A DNA stretch of 64,000 nt, from NCBI GenBank assembly GCA_944472155.2, contig OX235272.1:18894354-18958353 (forward strand). Reading direction: 5' to 3'. Origin of the DNA: Trichobilharzia szidati (Eukaryota > Platyhelminthes > Trematoda > Strigeidida > Schistosomatidae). Below the pieces are notes generated by a model. It was not told where the DNA came from and searched no databases. It saw nothing but the letters and a program-made list of their open reading frames with translations. This document shows positions 1-11,269 of this stretch, one piece after another (the stretch's first letter is position 1; each line of letters begins with the position of its first letter). A program made the translations under genes and the position numbers.

Positions 1-800
1 ATTTCCTCGATGTCAACATAAAAAGAAGAAACGATGGGACGATTCAAAAATCTGTTTACGGGAAATAAACTTGGACCGGCAATACTTAAATTATCACAGC
101 TTTTGCCCAACCAGTTACAAACGAGGTCTAGTAAAAACGCTCTTCATCAGAGCCAAAGAAATATGTTCAGAAGACAAGATTGAAAAAGAACTCGCGGTTA
201 TCGAAAAGAACCTTATCGAGAATGGATAACCCCGAAAGTTCATATTAAAGTATAGAATTGAAGAAGCACACAAACCGAAACCTGACACCGTTGAAAAGAA
301 ACCAGTTTTCATCTGCCTAGCGTACAAAGGGGAAGACGTATCCACAATAACACAAAAAAGAATCAAAGGTGCATTAAAAAGAACGTTTCCAGCCGCTAGA
401 CTGATCCTATTTCACAACACCGTGTGCTCGTTAACCCAGTCAAAAGTAGATGAGTACCCTACTCACATCAACTCCAACTGCATTTACCAACTCACTTGCG
501 CTTGCGGAAGAAAGTTCATAGGAAGGACTGAGAGGAGAGCATCTACTAAATTTTCTGAGCACATTCCTAAGAGTCTCCGTACAAAAGGAAGAAATGTGTT
601 ATCGAGTACAATCTCCAGACATTTATTTGACACAGGACACACAGTAGAAATTATCCAAGCCTTCAAAATAATCAATACACAAAGAAACTCATGGCTACTT
701 TGCTTCGCATAAGCCATTGCTATCAAGAGACTTCGACCAGACCTCTGTATACAGAAAGATAGTGTGACTAATCTTTCACTACCCTGGTAACCCTAATTTT
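1..800 (+). mobile_element. Penelope-like element, 3' part with GIY-YIG domain (PLE-1 family)
   Basis: The window opens inside the C-terminal part of a PLE reverse transcriptase: an FLDVNIKRRNDGT motif is followed by a stretch with stops, then RTLFIRAKEIC and NLIENGYP. Positions 422-712 encode the GIY-YIG endonuclease region (CIYQL, RKFIGRTERR, EH, then a downstream DTGH). PLEs pair this nuclease with a telomerase-like reverse transcriptase for target-primed insertion. In-frame stops and shifts show a dead, 5'-truncated copy. Related fragments lie near 10.1, 43.1 and 58 kb. Confidence 0.82.
422..712 (+). pseudogene. GIY-YIG endonuclease fragment of PLE
   Basis: A 96-codon open stretch holds the nuclease signature: a CIYQL strand, a CACG motif, then FIGRT about ten residues later, and the RxSEHI helix. 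The C-terminal reading continues in another frame after 712 (KRLRPDLCIQK), so a frameshift separates the last part. Only part of the usual two-domain protein is present, and no start or promoter is evident. Confidence 0.75.
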
Positions 801-1261
801 ATTTTGTTTTCTCTTTGTTTTCCTTTTTGTCAGTATGCCTGTGTGTTGTCTTCAATTTTGACTTTCAAGTTTCTAAATCCACTTAATTGTTTGTCTAAGT
901 TAAAAATGTTACTTCACTATTCACCCCCACCCTCTTAAACTCTCCACCACAAGATGTGTAAATTCACTCTGTTCTCTGACCCTGACCCTGTAATATGCCT
1001 CTAACCAATCTGTGTTGTTTTCCAATAGAAATCTGAACTCTAACCTCTCTTATCTAATTCCACTATGTATAATTAGTAATTATGAAAAAGTATGTTCCAA
1101 AACTGTTTTGAAACTTATAATTTTATTTTATTTAGGATGTATGCTGTTGGTGAGTATCCACGAAATAAAACGAGCTCGTATTATCCTGCAAACATGTTCG
1201 TTCTTTCTCTCTTCAAACTAATAAAAGGAACCGGTTGTATGAAATAATTTTCTAATGGAAT
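801..1261. other. AT-rich stretch after PLE
   Basis: This is T-rich non-coding sequence directly after the PLE nuclease, possibly its 3' untranslated region. No family resemblance to other PLE tails in the window is clear. Confidence 0.4.
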
Positions 1262-1725
1262 TATTTCACGTGTATACTCGACCTACAGGTGAAAACCAAG
1301 AAGCTGGTGGGAAAGGCAGTCAGAGAAGAAAGGAGCTCAAGTGAAAATAGAGGAGAGAGAGAGAGAAGTGATGAAGATGCCTAACCATCACCACCGCCAA
1401 CAACAGCAACCAGCGCCAATCACACTATCAGATGGGGAAATTTGAAGGAGGTCACCACTTTCTTTTTTTTCATTTGAACGCCGTTCTTTCAACTACAAGC
1501 AGAACGGATGAAGATGTCAAAGTCAGTCAGGATAAGAAATCTACTGCACCCGGTATATGGAACAAGATTTGGATTTTCAACATCAACGTCAAGGAATTCA
1601 ATGCTTCCATGTAGTACAAAGATCTGGTGTGCGACGCGCACCAAAAGCGTTTCGAACAGGCTACTGAAGAATTCTATCAACAGCTGCCTTCGTTAGATCC
1701 ATATCGGAGATCAGATGGCCGGCCA
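1262..1725 (+). mobile_element. Degenerate RTE-clade retrotransposon fragment
   Basis: The sequence follows the RTE 3' region in order: a motif like GEHRENRSDEDA, a CAR-rich polyglutamine tract near 1400, an 'ETTSF'-like strand, the 'RIFNxNVK' coding string near 1570, and the 'agatcagatggccggccag' signature at 1709. There are many shifts and stops. It abuts a second RTE end in the opposite orientation. Confidence 0.6.
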
Positions 1726-2240
1726 GTTATTAGTATTATCATCGTTTCCTTTAGTTGCTAGAGGAACATAGGGCTTCAGCCGAACGTCTCCATTGCATCC
1801 GGTTCTCTGACAACTTCTTCGCTTAGTTCCACGTCTGCCCATGTGTTTTCATCGCTTCTTCACATGACCTCCTCCATATCACCCTAGAAATGATGACCAA
1901 CTCGTTGCTTCCCATCTGGGTTCCACTCGAGATATGGCCTGTCGTGTGATGTCACTTGATGGTTTGTTTTCTCAGAGTATGGCCACCAATCCAGCTCCAT
2001 TTCTTCCTGCAAAGTTGTTGTACATTTGGTTCCTGATAGGTTGGTTCGCTCATTGCCAGAGATCCCTCTCTGTTTCTGATCTTTTCTGGCCAGCTGTCTG
2101 ATCTTGAGTATTGAGCGAAGACAGCTGTTGATGAAGGTCTGTAGTTTGTTCGAATTGCTCTTTATGACGCGGTGCCAAGTCTTTGATCCATAAAGTAGCA
2201 ACGACTTGTAAGAATAAGCAACAAAGAACTCTGTAGTGCG
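1726..2240 (-). mobile_element. RTE-A 3' end
   Basis: Read on the minus strand this ends in the RTE-A tail 'ccctatgttcctctag...aaaggaaac' followed by TAA-type repeats, preceded by the coding strings IRQLARKDQKQRGISGNERTN and TNHQVTSHDRPYLEWNP. The intact family encodes an endonuclease/reverse transcriptase; only its C-terminus and tail survive here. Confidence 0.75.
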
Positions 2241-2555
2241 ACCAACCAAGCAGGAACCTATTGCCAAACAAATATGGACAAGGAAGTGGAGATGGGTTAG
2301 TCACACAGTGAGTGGGCCGTTGAGGAACAGTGCACGGCAACTAAACCAACACTCACGCGGAAAATGAATTGGAAATAACGACTTCTATATTTGTCTGAAG
2401 GTGACATGGAAGTGATCTTGTTAGGAGGAGATGACAGCTCATGGACAATCATGTAATCCCCTAAAGAGGTCTACACAGGTCAGAATGAAATAGAGGTGTA
2501 CTGCTGAATCCCTGTGTTCCACTCGGAACCTAAGTGAATTATGATAATAACTGAT
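2241..2555 (+). mobile_element. RTE-like 3' end, divergent subfamily
   Basis: The coding remnant KQIWTRKWRWVSHTVS is followed by a tail, 'ctgtgttccactcggaacc', that parallels the other RTE 3' ends. No long ORF survives. Confidence 0.5.
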
Positions 2556-3250
2556 AAACTTTGATGAAAAGTTTAAAGTTGGATAGAGTGACTCTTTAGA
2601 TAGATAATATTCCTACTTTTTGGTGAGAAATACATCTTAGCTAATAAGAGTGTAAATAAAATTTTGTGGTGTCATATATGCAGAACACAGGGTTAGCTAT
2701 AAAAAATGATAATTACTTGTGAGGAAATATGAAAACCTTAAATTAAGACTTTAATCTGCAAAACGTATTCGTACTTTGCTAACTTTATCTGCATATCTGA
2801 TGCTTTATATAGTGCTTTTATTTCCTCCAGAAATACACTACTTACAAATTCTTATCAGTAGCATACATCACATTGTGGGTGATGATATATCTGTTGATAA
2901 GAAGACACATGTGAAGAGGGTTTTAATTCTGGAAGAACTTGGATGAGCTTCGGACAAAGAAGAACAAGGCATGCCTACTATTGTTACCTACAAATATGGT
3001 AAAATCATTACGATTTTGTGAAATCGTATTTGTATTTCGTCAAAATAGACGCTAAGTCAACCTTCATCAGCCTTCAGTCTCACAAATCAAATCTTTAGCA
3101 CAACTGAAGTAAAAAAGAACACAGATGATTGAAGGAGCAGATGCTTGAGAAGAGTTCTGCGTTCTCATTCATCTCGCCGGTAGCCTCTCGATCCTTCGTA
3201 AGCTCTATAAATGTATTCTCTGGTCCCATTCTGTTAGTCATATCACCTTT
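2556..3250. other. Unassigned AT-rich sequence
   Basis: I see no coding pattern, repeat family or RNA gene between the RTE tail and the PLE terminal repeat. Confidence 0.4.
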
Positions 3251-3254
3251 TTGA

Positions 3255-3800
3255 CATGGTTGTGTGCTGTGAGCTGGCTGATTTAATTGCGAAGCTTTCG
3301 TTGTCCTCCTAGACAGCGTCTTCAGCGCATGCTTTAATATAAAGTGGACTTATTTGAATTCTCCTTGAATGATATAACTGTATCTCCTGACAACCACTGT
3401 CACGATTGGTTGTCAGTTTACATAACTGTTAATCATTTTTATGGACTTGGAATTTGAACCTTCATTTCATGTGATTTACTTTCGAATAGTTGGCGAATTT
3501 GATCTATGTGTTTGATAATCGCCAATTCTTCTGAGTACCAGGTGTATCCACTGTTTAAAATTTCTACATTTCCCTAACTAAGTTAGTGTCTATAGCCATC
3601 CATATACATAGGTATGAATGTCTATGCGTTGTGCCTTTTCACAGTTAATTCATGTTCTTGGATTCCGATTCGACAGGGACGCCTACTTTGACCAATGTAG
3701 TGTCTATCACAATTTGTGGAATTTATTTTGTAAATGGTATTGACCATACCTTCTTTTGCTATAGGGTCCTTTGGTCTGCACATATTAAGATTTTATAGTC
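3255..3800 (-). mobile_element. Penelope-like element fragment (PLE-3) with terminal repeat
   Basis: The minus-strand translation of about 3800-3500 reads CRPKDPIAKEG, then NCDRHYIGQSRRP and IQEHELTVKRH, a GIY-YIG nuclease. Downstream, 3255-3480 matches the terminal repeat of the PLE at 52.5-53.8 kb ('gcgaagctttcg' block). The copy is truncated upstream, where an RTE endonuclease fragment begins. Confidence 0.75.
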
Positions 3801-3821
3801 CCCATTTGGGATGTTGTCCAT

Positions 3822-4240
3822 TACTGTTTACAGTTGTCTGTAGAAATCTTCCTTCTTCTCTCGTTCCGGTTTGTTTGTAGATGCGTAGCATTGGATAATT
3901 GTGACATTCCTTCCTTTTGAGTTGAATTGTGCTGTCATAATCCTGGTTGAAACTGGTTCCCACTGCACTGCATTAGGGCTTTGGCTGCCAGTTGTGAGAT
4001 CATGATAGCCACTCACTGTCTCAGTGTGCTTGTGGTTGTCGTCTGAGTGACCGGAATAGATTCCTGACTCACCAGTTGACAATTTTCATAGGCCACATCC
4101 ATTCCAACTGCCCTTATAGATTACCAGCACTTCTATGCCATATCTTCGCATTTCTTTGGCTACCTGAACAGCCTTTCCAGCCTCGTATTTTGTAAGTAAA
4201 TTCCACGTCCCCAATCTTATTCTTGCTTTCATCGAAAGAA
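3822..4240 (-). pseudogene. RTE apurinic-like endonuclease fragment
   Basis: The 84-codon minus-strand frame at 4082-3828 shows the central endonuclease block of RTE elements: GIYSGH, a GYHDLTTGS region, WEPVSTRIMTAQF, then IIQCYASTN. This nuclease (exonuclease III-like fold) nicks target DNA. The upstream part (4240-4090) continues the domain with breaks. It is the only endonuclease piece in the window, since the other RTE copies are 5' truncated. Confidence 0.8.
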
Positions 4241-4242
4241 GA

Positions 4243-5490
4243 CACATCAACTGAATGGTTTCAAGAAGGCTTTTACCAGCTCACTGTGTCATTTTGCCTC
4301 CCCAATTTCAACAAAGAATACGTTTTTTCATATTTTGTTGTGCTTTGGAGATTCTGCATCGACTGGGTTGATTTTTCTGGAATAGGGTTACTAGCCCCAC
4401 CCCCCAACCTTCTTTCTTTTTCCAGACTCCAGACCCACCAATAAACTGGGTAAGGTTAAATAATGTTACGAGAAACAAGTCACAAAAGACGTAAGAAAAT
4501 ACCATGAATGATATTAGAGATTAGATCAGGTGTTCAATATTTTGAATACTGAATTCACCTATGCTACTGTGACAGCTTTTAAACTATGTGAAAGACTCTG
4601 TCAAACAATTGATCTCCAGTATTTTTATAAGTCCAAACAGTAGTACTGTCACTTTGTTACAAGACAGAATAATAAATATCACATCCCGTTCTGCTTCGAA
4701 TTCCACTCTGTATCAAAAATATTGTTTGCAGTAAAACAGTTATTGCCATTATTCTTAAATTCATTTCACTTTACTCCCCTATAGTATAAATCTGGTTATC
4801 AAAGAAGGTTACAGCTGGAAAGTTTTGATAAATGTTTGAGTAGTGTTATCCAGTCGCTAAATATTCATGATCTCATCAACTGTTTTTCCTTACTTATCTA
4901 ACATTCCGTTATGTAATTTCAGGATCATTCACTCAGTAGTTCCTCTCGTACATTAAAAACGCCAAGCAAATACCCTTGATGAAAAATCCTGCAAATCCTT
5001 CACAATTTCTGTGTACAACATCCATTTCTTAAGGAATTAAACTAGAATACATTAGGCTGTTCTCTTCCTCAACAACTAAATATCCTGTCAACGCTAGTGA
5101 TGCAGCAAGTTGAAGTTCGCCCGGCTAATTCTTTATATCTGTGTCTATTTTCCACATTAGTTGCTCCATTAAAAAGCGATGCAACCAGCTTCTCCGAGAG
5201 AAAATAGAAACTAACAAAAATATCTCCACCAGAACACCTATTACAAAGTTACTTAAGTGTATTAACTCATGGTGTTCTTCTGGGGCCCCTTTAGTAAACG
5301 ACAGTATTTGTAACAATGCTTTCTAAAATTTTTACACAACTGGAAGAGTTTAAGTAGAAACGCATGATCCACACAAATCTCTTCCTTCACAGAGTGACAT
5401 CACCCCAACTTGATTTCATCAATTTCAAGTCAAACTTCTTAATGAAAGCGAAGTCACCTAGGAGACCACCGATGTCCAGACAGCACTGCA
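4243..5490. other. Unassigned sequence
   Basis: AT-rich, with short random ORFs only. No element family was recognised. Confidence 0.4.
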
Positions 5491-5494
5491 CACA

Positions 5495-5685
5495 TTTTTA
5501 TTTTTATTTATATTCCTTTGAGTTCTGAGTGGAATATAGGGCTTTAACCTTGAGTTTGGAAGTTTTAGAAACGATTGTGTTGTTTTTACAGGATGGGCTT
5601 GCTAGCTTCACACTTTACCTTCCCTCTTTTCCGGGATTACCACCAGCTAAGTAAAGTTAATTGGGGGCGTCGTCGGGGGGTGGAA
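5495..5685 (-). repeat. tRNA-type SINE (SINE-2) 3' half with RTE-like tail
   Basis: On the minus strand the body 'gctagcaagcccatcctgtaaaa' precedes a tail resembling the RTE end ('aagccctatattcc...'). The same body and tail occur at 41.4 and 49.2 kb. The tRNA-like head is missing or decayed here. Confidence 0.6.
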
Positions 5686-5989
5686 CCTTGGACGACATGT
5701 GTGGTAAGCGAATTTTCTCCCAACGAATCCCCGACACAGCCAGTTTCACTGTAATTTGTATACGAACTAAAAAAGAGTCATGAAGCAGGACGAAACGACT
5801 TCCTAGTGCACTCTAGTTCTCAAAGTGTTCTCTTACTGATACTGGTTCTTAAAAAACTACCTTGATTTAAATTTCTCTTCTTTATGATTCCTTAGTAAAC
5901 CAAACCTATTAGTAGGTAATTAAATTTTGTTGCGGCAATGAGCCAGTTACAACTATCACTCTGATATGTACTATGATGAAGGGAGATAA

Positions 5990-6753
5990 ATATTATTATT
6001 GTTTCCTTTAATTCCTACAGGAACATAGGGCTTCAGCCGTGCGTCACCATTGCGTTCGGTTCTCTGCTACAGCATTCACCTGGCTCCAAGTCTGCCCACA
6101 CATTTTCATCTCCTCTTCACATCACCTCCTCCAAGTCACCCACTCTCGCACTGACGACCAACTCGCCGCTTCCCATACAGTCGGGTTCCACTCGAGCAAT
6201 GGCTTGTCTAGTGATGTCATTGATGGTTTCCTCAGAGTATGGCCAATCCAATCCATCTCCATTTCTTCCTGCCTATTTGTTTCACAATCGGTTCCTGCTG
6301 AGTTGGTTCGCTCATTGCTAGAGATCCCTTCCTGTTGCTGATCTTTTCTGGCCGGCCATCTGATCTTGAGCTAAGAGTTGAGCGAAGACAACTGCTAGTG
6401 AAGGTGTGTAGTTTGTTTGAGATGCTCTTTATGACGCGCAGTGCAATTCTCTGATCCGTACAGTGAGTAGCACTGACTTCACATTGGAGTTGAAAATCCG
6501 GATCTTACTTTCATCTTCATGCTGAGTGCTGTTGACCTGCACACAGACTTGAGAGTAGTGAAAGCTTGTCTTGCTTTCCCGATCCTCGCTGCTTTGATAT
6601 CCTCGTCAGTTCCTCCTGTAGTTGGCAAAAGAGTTTGTTTCTCTCAGGTTCCCTCCATTTATGCTGATTGTTGTCTGTTGTTGTTGTTGTTGCTGTTGGT
6701 GGTGTTGGCCAGGAATCTTCATCACCTCTGTTTTCACTATGTTCACCTGAAGT
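5990..6753 (-). mobile_element. RTE-A copy, left arm of an inverted repeat
   Basis: This is an RTE-A 3' end in minus orientation (tail at 5990-6030, polyglutamine-coding CAA tract near 6680). It is nearly identical to 7305-8211 on the opposite strand: the 100-codon shadow frame 6039-6341 is residue-for-residue the same as the one at 8152-7850. The 5' truncation point is at about 6753, followed by 'gttacgctgat'. Confidence 0.85.
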
Positions 6754-6774
6754 TACGCTGATAATGACAATAAA

Positions 6775-7304
6775 TATGAAATTATAGACTTTACTATCAA
6801 CAAACTCATCGTAGTGTACAGTTTGGTGTGGAAATTCACCTCATGAGGTAGGAATACTTACAATCACTGTCGTAGTAGTACTACTGTAAAGAAGACAAGA
6901 CAACACTACCATACCTCTGTGTACAAGTGAGTTATCTAAGTGTTAAGTGAATTTCAGTCGTTCATTTTCTCACCAATCGCCTCTAGATATTCCAAATTAA
7001 TAATCAGCAGAGCTCAATGATAGTGAGTCTTCTAGTTTGATGAATACATGACTTAACTAAGATATAATGGAGAAAATTTGTAGCTCAGAGGGATGATTTT
7101 GGGTGTAGTTGTGTTCTCTGAGATGGATAGTTTATGATGATTTGAGAGGCGTTTAATGTCCTACTTCAGTATGAGGTATGTATGCGCTGAGGAGGCCTCA
7201 CAACTAAACCATCCAGTTGAGAGAAGGCAACTACTGTACCAAAACGCTACTAAATTGACTGATACATTTTATTGAAGTTTAATTTTCTAATTCTTTTTTA
7301 GCTC
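6775..7304. other. Spacer between inverted RTE copies
   Basis: About 0.53 kb of AT-rich sequence without a recognised feature; it forms the loop of the inverted repeat. Confidence 0.6.
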
Positions 7305-8211
7305 CCATGTACGCCAATGGTATATGTCTGATTTCCCACAAACTGGAAGATATGCAAGCGAAAAGCAACAAGTTGGCAGAAAAAGCATCAAAGATGGGAA
7401 GGACTTCAGGTGAACATAGAGAAAACAGAAGTGATGAAGATTCCTGGCCAACACCACCAACAGCAACAACAACAACAACAACAGACAACAGTCAGCATAA
7501 ATGGAAGGAACGTGAAAGAAACAACCTCCTTCACCTACCCACCTACCTGAGAAGCATCGTTTCAAATACACGCCAACGGAACTGACGAGGATATCAAAGC
7601 AACGAGGATCGGGAAAGCAAGACAAGCTTTCACTACTCTCAAGTCTGTGTGCAGGTCAACAGCACTCAGCATGAAGATGAAAGTAAGATCCGGATTTTCA
7701 ACTCCAATGTGAAGTCAGTGCTACTCACTGTACGGATCAGAGAATTGCACTGCGCGTCATAAAGAGCATCTCAAACAAACTACACACCTTCACTAACAGT
7801 TGTCTTCGCTCAACTCTTAGCTCAAGATCAGATGGCCGGCCAGAAAAGATCAGCAACAGGAAGGGATCTCTAGCAATGAGCGAACCAACTCAGCAGGAAC
7901 CGATTGTGAAACAAATAGGCAGGAAGAAATGGAGATGGATTGGATTGGCCATACTCTGAGGAAACCATCAATGACATCACTAGACAAGCCATTGCTCGAG
8001 TGGAACCCGACTGTATGGGAAGCGGCGAGTTGGTCGTCAGTGCGAGAGTGGGTGACTTGGAGGAGGTGATGTGAAGAGGAGATGAAAATGTGTGGGCAGA
8101 CTTGGAGCCAGGTGAATGCTGTAGCAGAGAACCGAACGCAATGGTGACGCACGGCTGAAGCCCTATGTTCCTGTAGGAATTAAAGGAAACAATAATGATA
8201 ATAATAATAAT
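7305..8211 (+). mobile_element. RTE-A copy, right arm of an inverted repeat
   Basis: Starts in the reverse transcriptase just after the catalytic motif (ICLISHKLEDMQ), runs through a polyglutamine tract and the 'RIFNSNVKS' string, and ends in the 'aaaggaaacaataatgataa' tail. Several frameshifts interrupt it. It is followed by 'tcagcgtaac', which matches the 5' flank of the left arm rather than its own. Confidence 0.85.
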
Positions 8212-8454
8212 CAGCGTAACTCTACCACAGTATACCTTCATTCAGATCCCGTGGCAGTCTGTGCAATTACATTCCTTTTCCTATCGCTTTTATTAGAGTC
8301 TGGAAGAATTCATAAACATACCTGATTACGTATAACTTCATTTAGTCAGTTAATCTTAATGAGTGGTCAACTTACAAACAAAATTCTACAGCCGTTAAGG
8401 TTTATCCTGCAGTTTCAAAATTCTGGGAAAACCAGCAATCAACACTACAGAAAT

Positions 8455-8730
8455 GTAATTATTACTATTAGTTCCTTTCGTTCCGAGTGGAACAATATGG
8501 CTGCAACAACACATTACCATTTCATCTTGTTCTCTGCAGTCCTCCTTCACGACTACCTATTAGTTTTAATTCTCTTCTCACATTGTCTCCTCCAATTTAC
8601 CCTCGGGATTACGCCCTGCTGATCGTTTCCCGTAGACGTTCTACCTGAAGGCCTACCAGGTGTGTGATGTCACTTGACCGTCTCAACAGCGTGTGTCCAA
8701 TTCACAGGAATCTTTCCCTATTCAAACAGG
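8455..8730 (-). mobile_element. Old RTE 3' end
   Basis: The minus-strand tail 'gttccactcggaacgaaagg' and the preceding block follow the RTE 3' layout with heavy divergence. No coding frame survives. Confidence 0.5.
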
Positions 8731-9935
8731 ACCAGTAATATTGGCCAATAGTTAAGGATGTTTAACTTACAGGTTCAGTGTTTCTCACTTAAAAGACCTC
8801 TTAGAAATTGGAGTTCAGTACAACTTTCGTTAGTACTTCTCTTCATATTACTTCCTTTTTCTGCAGGTGAACAAGAGAGAGCATTCATTTCTAAAATATG
8901 ATTCTCTGGAATCAGAAATTGTTGTAAAATCATAATTAAAATGTACCCGTTCGTATAGTCAAAGGTTAGACAAAAGCATTTAGTCCTGTTATTTCAAGAT
9001 CTCATTAGTAATAGATTTAAACATTGAGTGTTTATGAATACCGTCGATGCGACCTCATTCCAACTTTGGTAGATGATTTTTTATTTCTGTATATATGCAA
9101 ACTACTTATATGTTTGTAAGTACACATTTGTAATTGGGTTGAAATTCTTAATGGATTCTGCACAAATATTTGCTTCGAATAATTTTAATCAACTAAAGAA
9201 CATTTGTAAACTTAGAAGAATAACAACTAGGATCTTTCAAACACTCCAAAAACCAAGTCTCAAGCGGCGAAAATAACAAGCCGATTAGGTCTCAAGTTAT
9301 CAAATATTAATTTTGCATGCGTTGTAACTGTTTTCTAATCCTATGTAACCTTGTCTCTAAGCCCATTGTAATCTATATTCGTACATTCAAACTTATATAT
9401 CAAGTTGAAAATTATAATCGCCTTCGTTACTAAGTGGAATTAAATAAACAATAATTGTAGCCATGTCAACTAATGTATATAAATGCGACCATACAGCTGC
9501 TTTTGAGAATAAAATCGCCGAAAAGATCTCAATCTTTGCTGAACTTCTTGTTCTTTTCCCTCATTTTTGTCAATCATGTGTTCTTGTTCCCATACTTTTC
9601 TATAATCCAAAAATAAGTACTGAGGTTACGATCGAAATTTTGATATTGACGACTACTTAAGATGTGAAAGGAAATTAAAAAAGTGGTTGCAGTGAAGAAA
9701 ACTTCCTTTTTGACGAAGTTATCAACTATGCTGTACATATTTTTTATGTGGTAAAGGAGTGTACCAAGGAAGAGCTTCAGAATCCTCGAAGAATCTTGCT
9801 GGAAAGTGGTTTCCCACCCAGATTTTAAAGACAACAACGTGAAACCAAAAAAAGGCAGCGAAACAGGATCAGGTTGCTCCCAAAAGGTTCTTGCTTCTGA
9901 ATCTCTAATTTAAAAGTGACAAAATCTCTCAGTAA
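8731..9935. other. Unassigned sequence
   Basis: AT-rich, short chance ORFs only, no recognised repeat. Confidence 0.4.
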
Positions 9936-10392
9936 AACATACTTTGCTGCCAACTAAAAAGTAAACTTTTCTTGCAAGGAGCTGTTTGCCCAACACATGA
10001 AACAAAAGCTGTCACACTGAGCCACTTCAGCATGCATGCACCAATTAACTTGCTCGTTTGCATCTGAATATATCGGCTGTACAATGTGTCCGTTTGTAAA
10101 ACGCACACGGGAACACTGCCTAGCCTAGCTTGTAAAGAGAGAACACAAGTATATCCAAAACTCGGTAACAGAACATCTGTTGCAGTCAGGACACTCAACT
10201 CCATTTGAAAAATCCTTCAAAGTCCAATACATGATCCTATCGAACCTTTCAAATGGAAGCGATACCAGGACATCTGGGCATAGCTGAGGTATTAGCCATC
10301 CAAAAATTCAAGCCAACTCTATGTATTCAGAGGAAGTAAGTCTAAACTTTCTCTCAACCATGGTCATCATATTCAGTTTTCTCAATAATTAA

Positions 10393-10668
10393 TTTTCTTC
10401 AAGTATTGGTTTGTAGGGATTTGGTTAATTGGTTTCAGGATTTCATCATGAGCTGACATTAATTAGAGAACCACTGTAAAACCTGCAGGGAGTACTGGAC
10501 AACTGTTTCGTCATAGTTTGGGACTCCTCAGCAGTACGCACCCACCGGGGTCCGAACCCAGGACCTTCTGGTTGCAAGGCGAGCCCGTATACCATTAAGC
10601 CACTGGGACCCGATCCAATGGCCAGTGCATGAATTCTAACTTCTGCCAATTCACGACATAGCGCGACT
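10393..10668 (-). repeat. Hammerhead-type SINE (SINE-1), left member of head-to-head pair
   Basis: On the minus strand it contains a Pol III B box (GGTTCGGACCC-like), the hammerhead-like core (CTGAGGA ... GTCC ... GACGAAAC, with one base lost from stem II), and the 3' tail ending 'ccaatacttgaa'. It is truncated at its 5' end where the right member begins. Confidence 0.8.
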
Positions 10669-11010
10669 GGCCCTATTAAGCTAGGTAGTTACCTGGATGG
10701 GTTCTAGTGGGAAGTTGTGACCAGAAGGGTGCAGCAGGTCGGGTGTGGGACAAATACTCGCCGAAGACATTGGCTAGCGGTTGCGCTATATCGTGAATTG
10801 GCAGTAGTTAGAATTCAAGAATCATTGGGTCGGGTCCCAGTGGTTTAGTAGCCTACGAGCTCGCTAGCCTTGTACCCAGAAGGTCCTGGGTTCGAATCCC
10901 GGTGGGTGCGTACTGATGAGGAGTCCCAAAGTAGGACGAAACAGTTGTCCAGCACTCCTAGGTTTTCCAATGGTTCTCTAACTGATGTCAGCTCATGATG
11001 AAATCCTGAA
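10669..11010 (+). repeat. Hammerhead-type SINE (SINE-1), right member of head-to-head pair
   Basis: This copy has a full 5' leader ('actggccctattaagc'), an A box-like block near 10850, the B box 'ggttcgaatcc' at 10890, then 'ctgatgaggagtccc' and 'aggacgaaac'. It lacks the 3' tail that the left member keeps. Confidence 0.8.
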
Positions 11011-11269
11011 ATCAATTAATTTTCTATTGTGTTTCTTATCCAAACTTCCTATTTATCTTTCCTATTATTACGTTTTTAATCCCCATTTATCATGTTGTTA
11101 TTCGTTGATAATGTAACCCTCGACTGGAAATAGTTCTGGGAACTTCCTCACCCCTTAACCAAATACACACAAATGTACAGCCTAGTTGATGAATTCGTCG
11201 AAAAAAGAAAATTTTCCTCTCTGCAACCGTCTTTAAATTTCTACTGAAGACTTACTTAGAACATTATCA

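Noticed and set aside
7850..8241. Open frames of 100-123 codons antisense to RTE copies
   Set aside because: They are shadows of RTE 3' ends on the opposite strand and recur wherever an RTE-A tail occurs.
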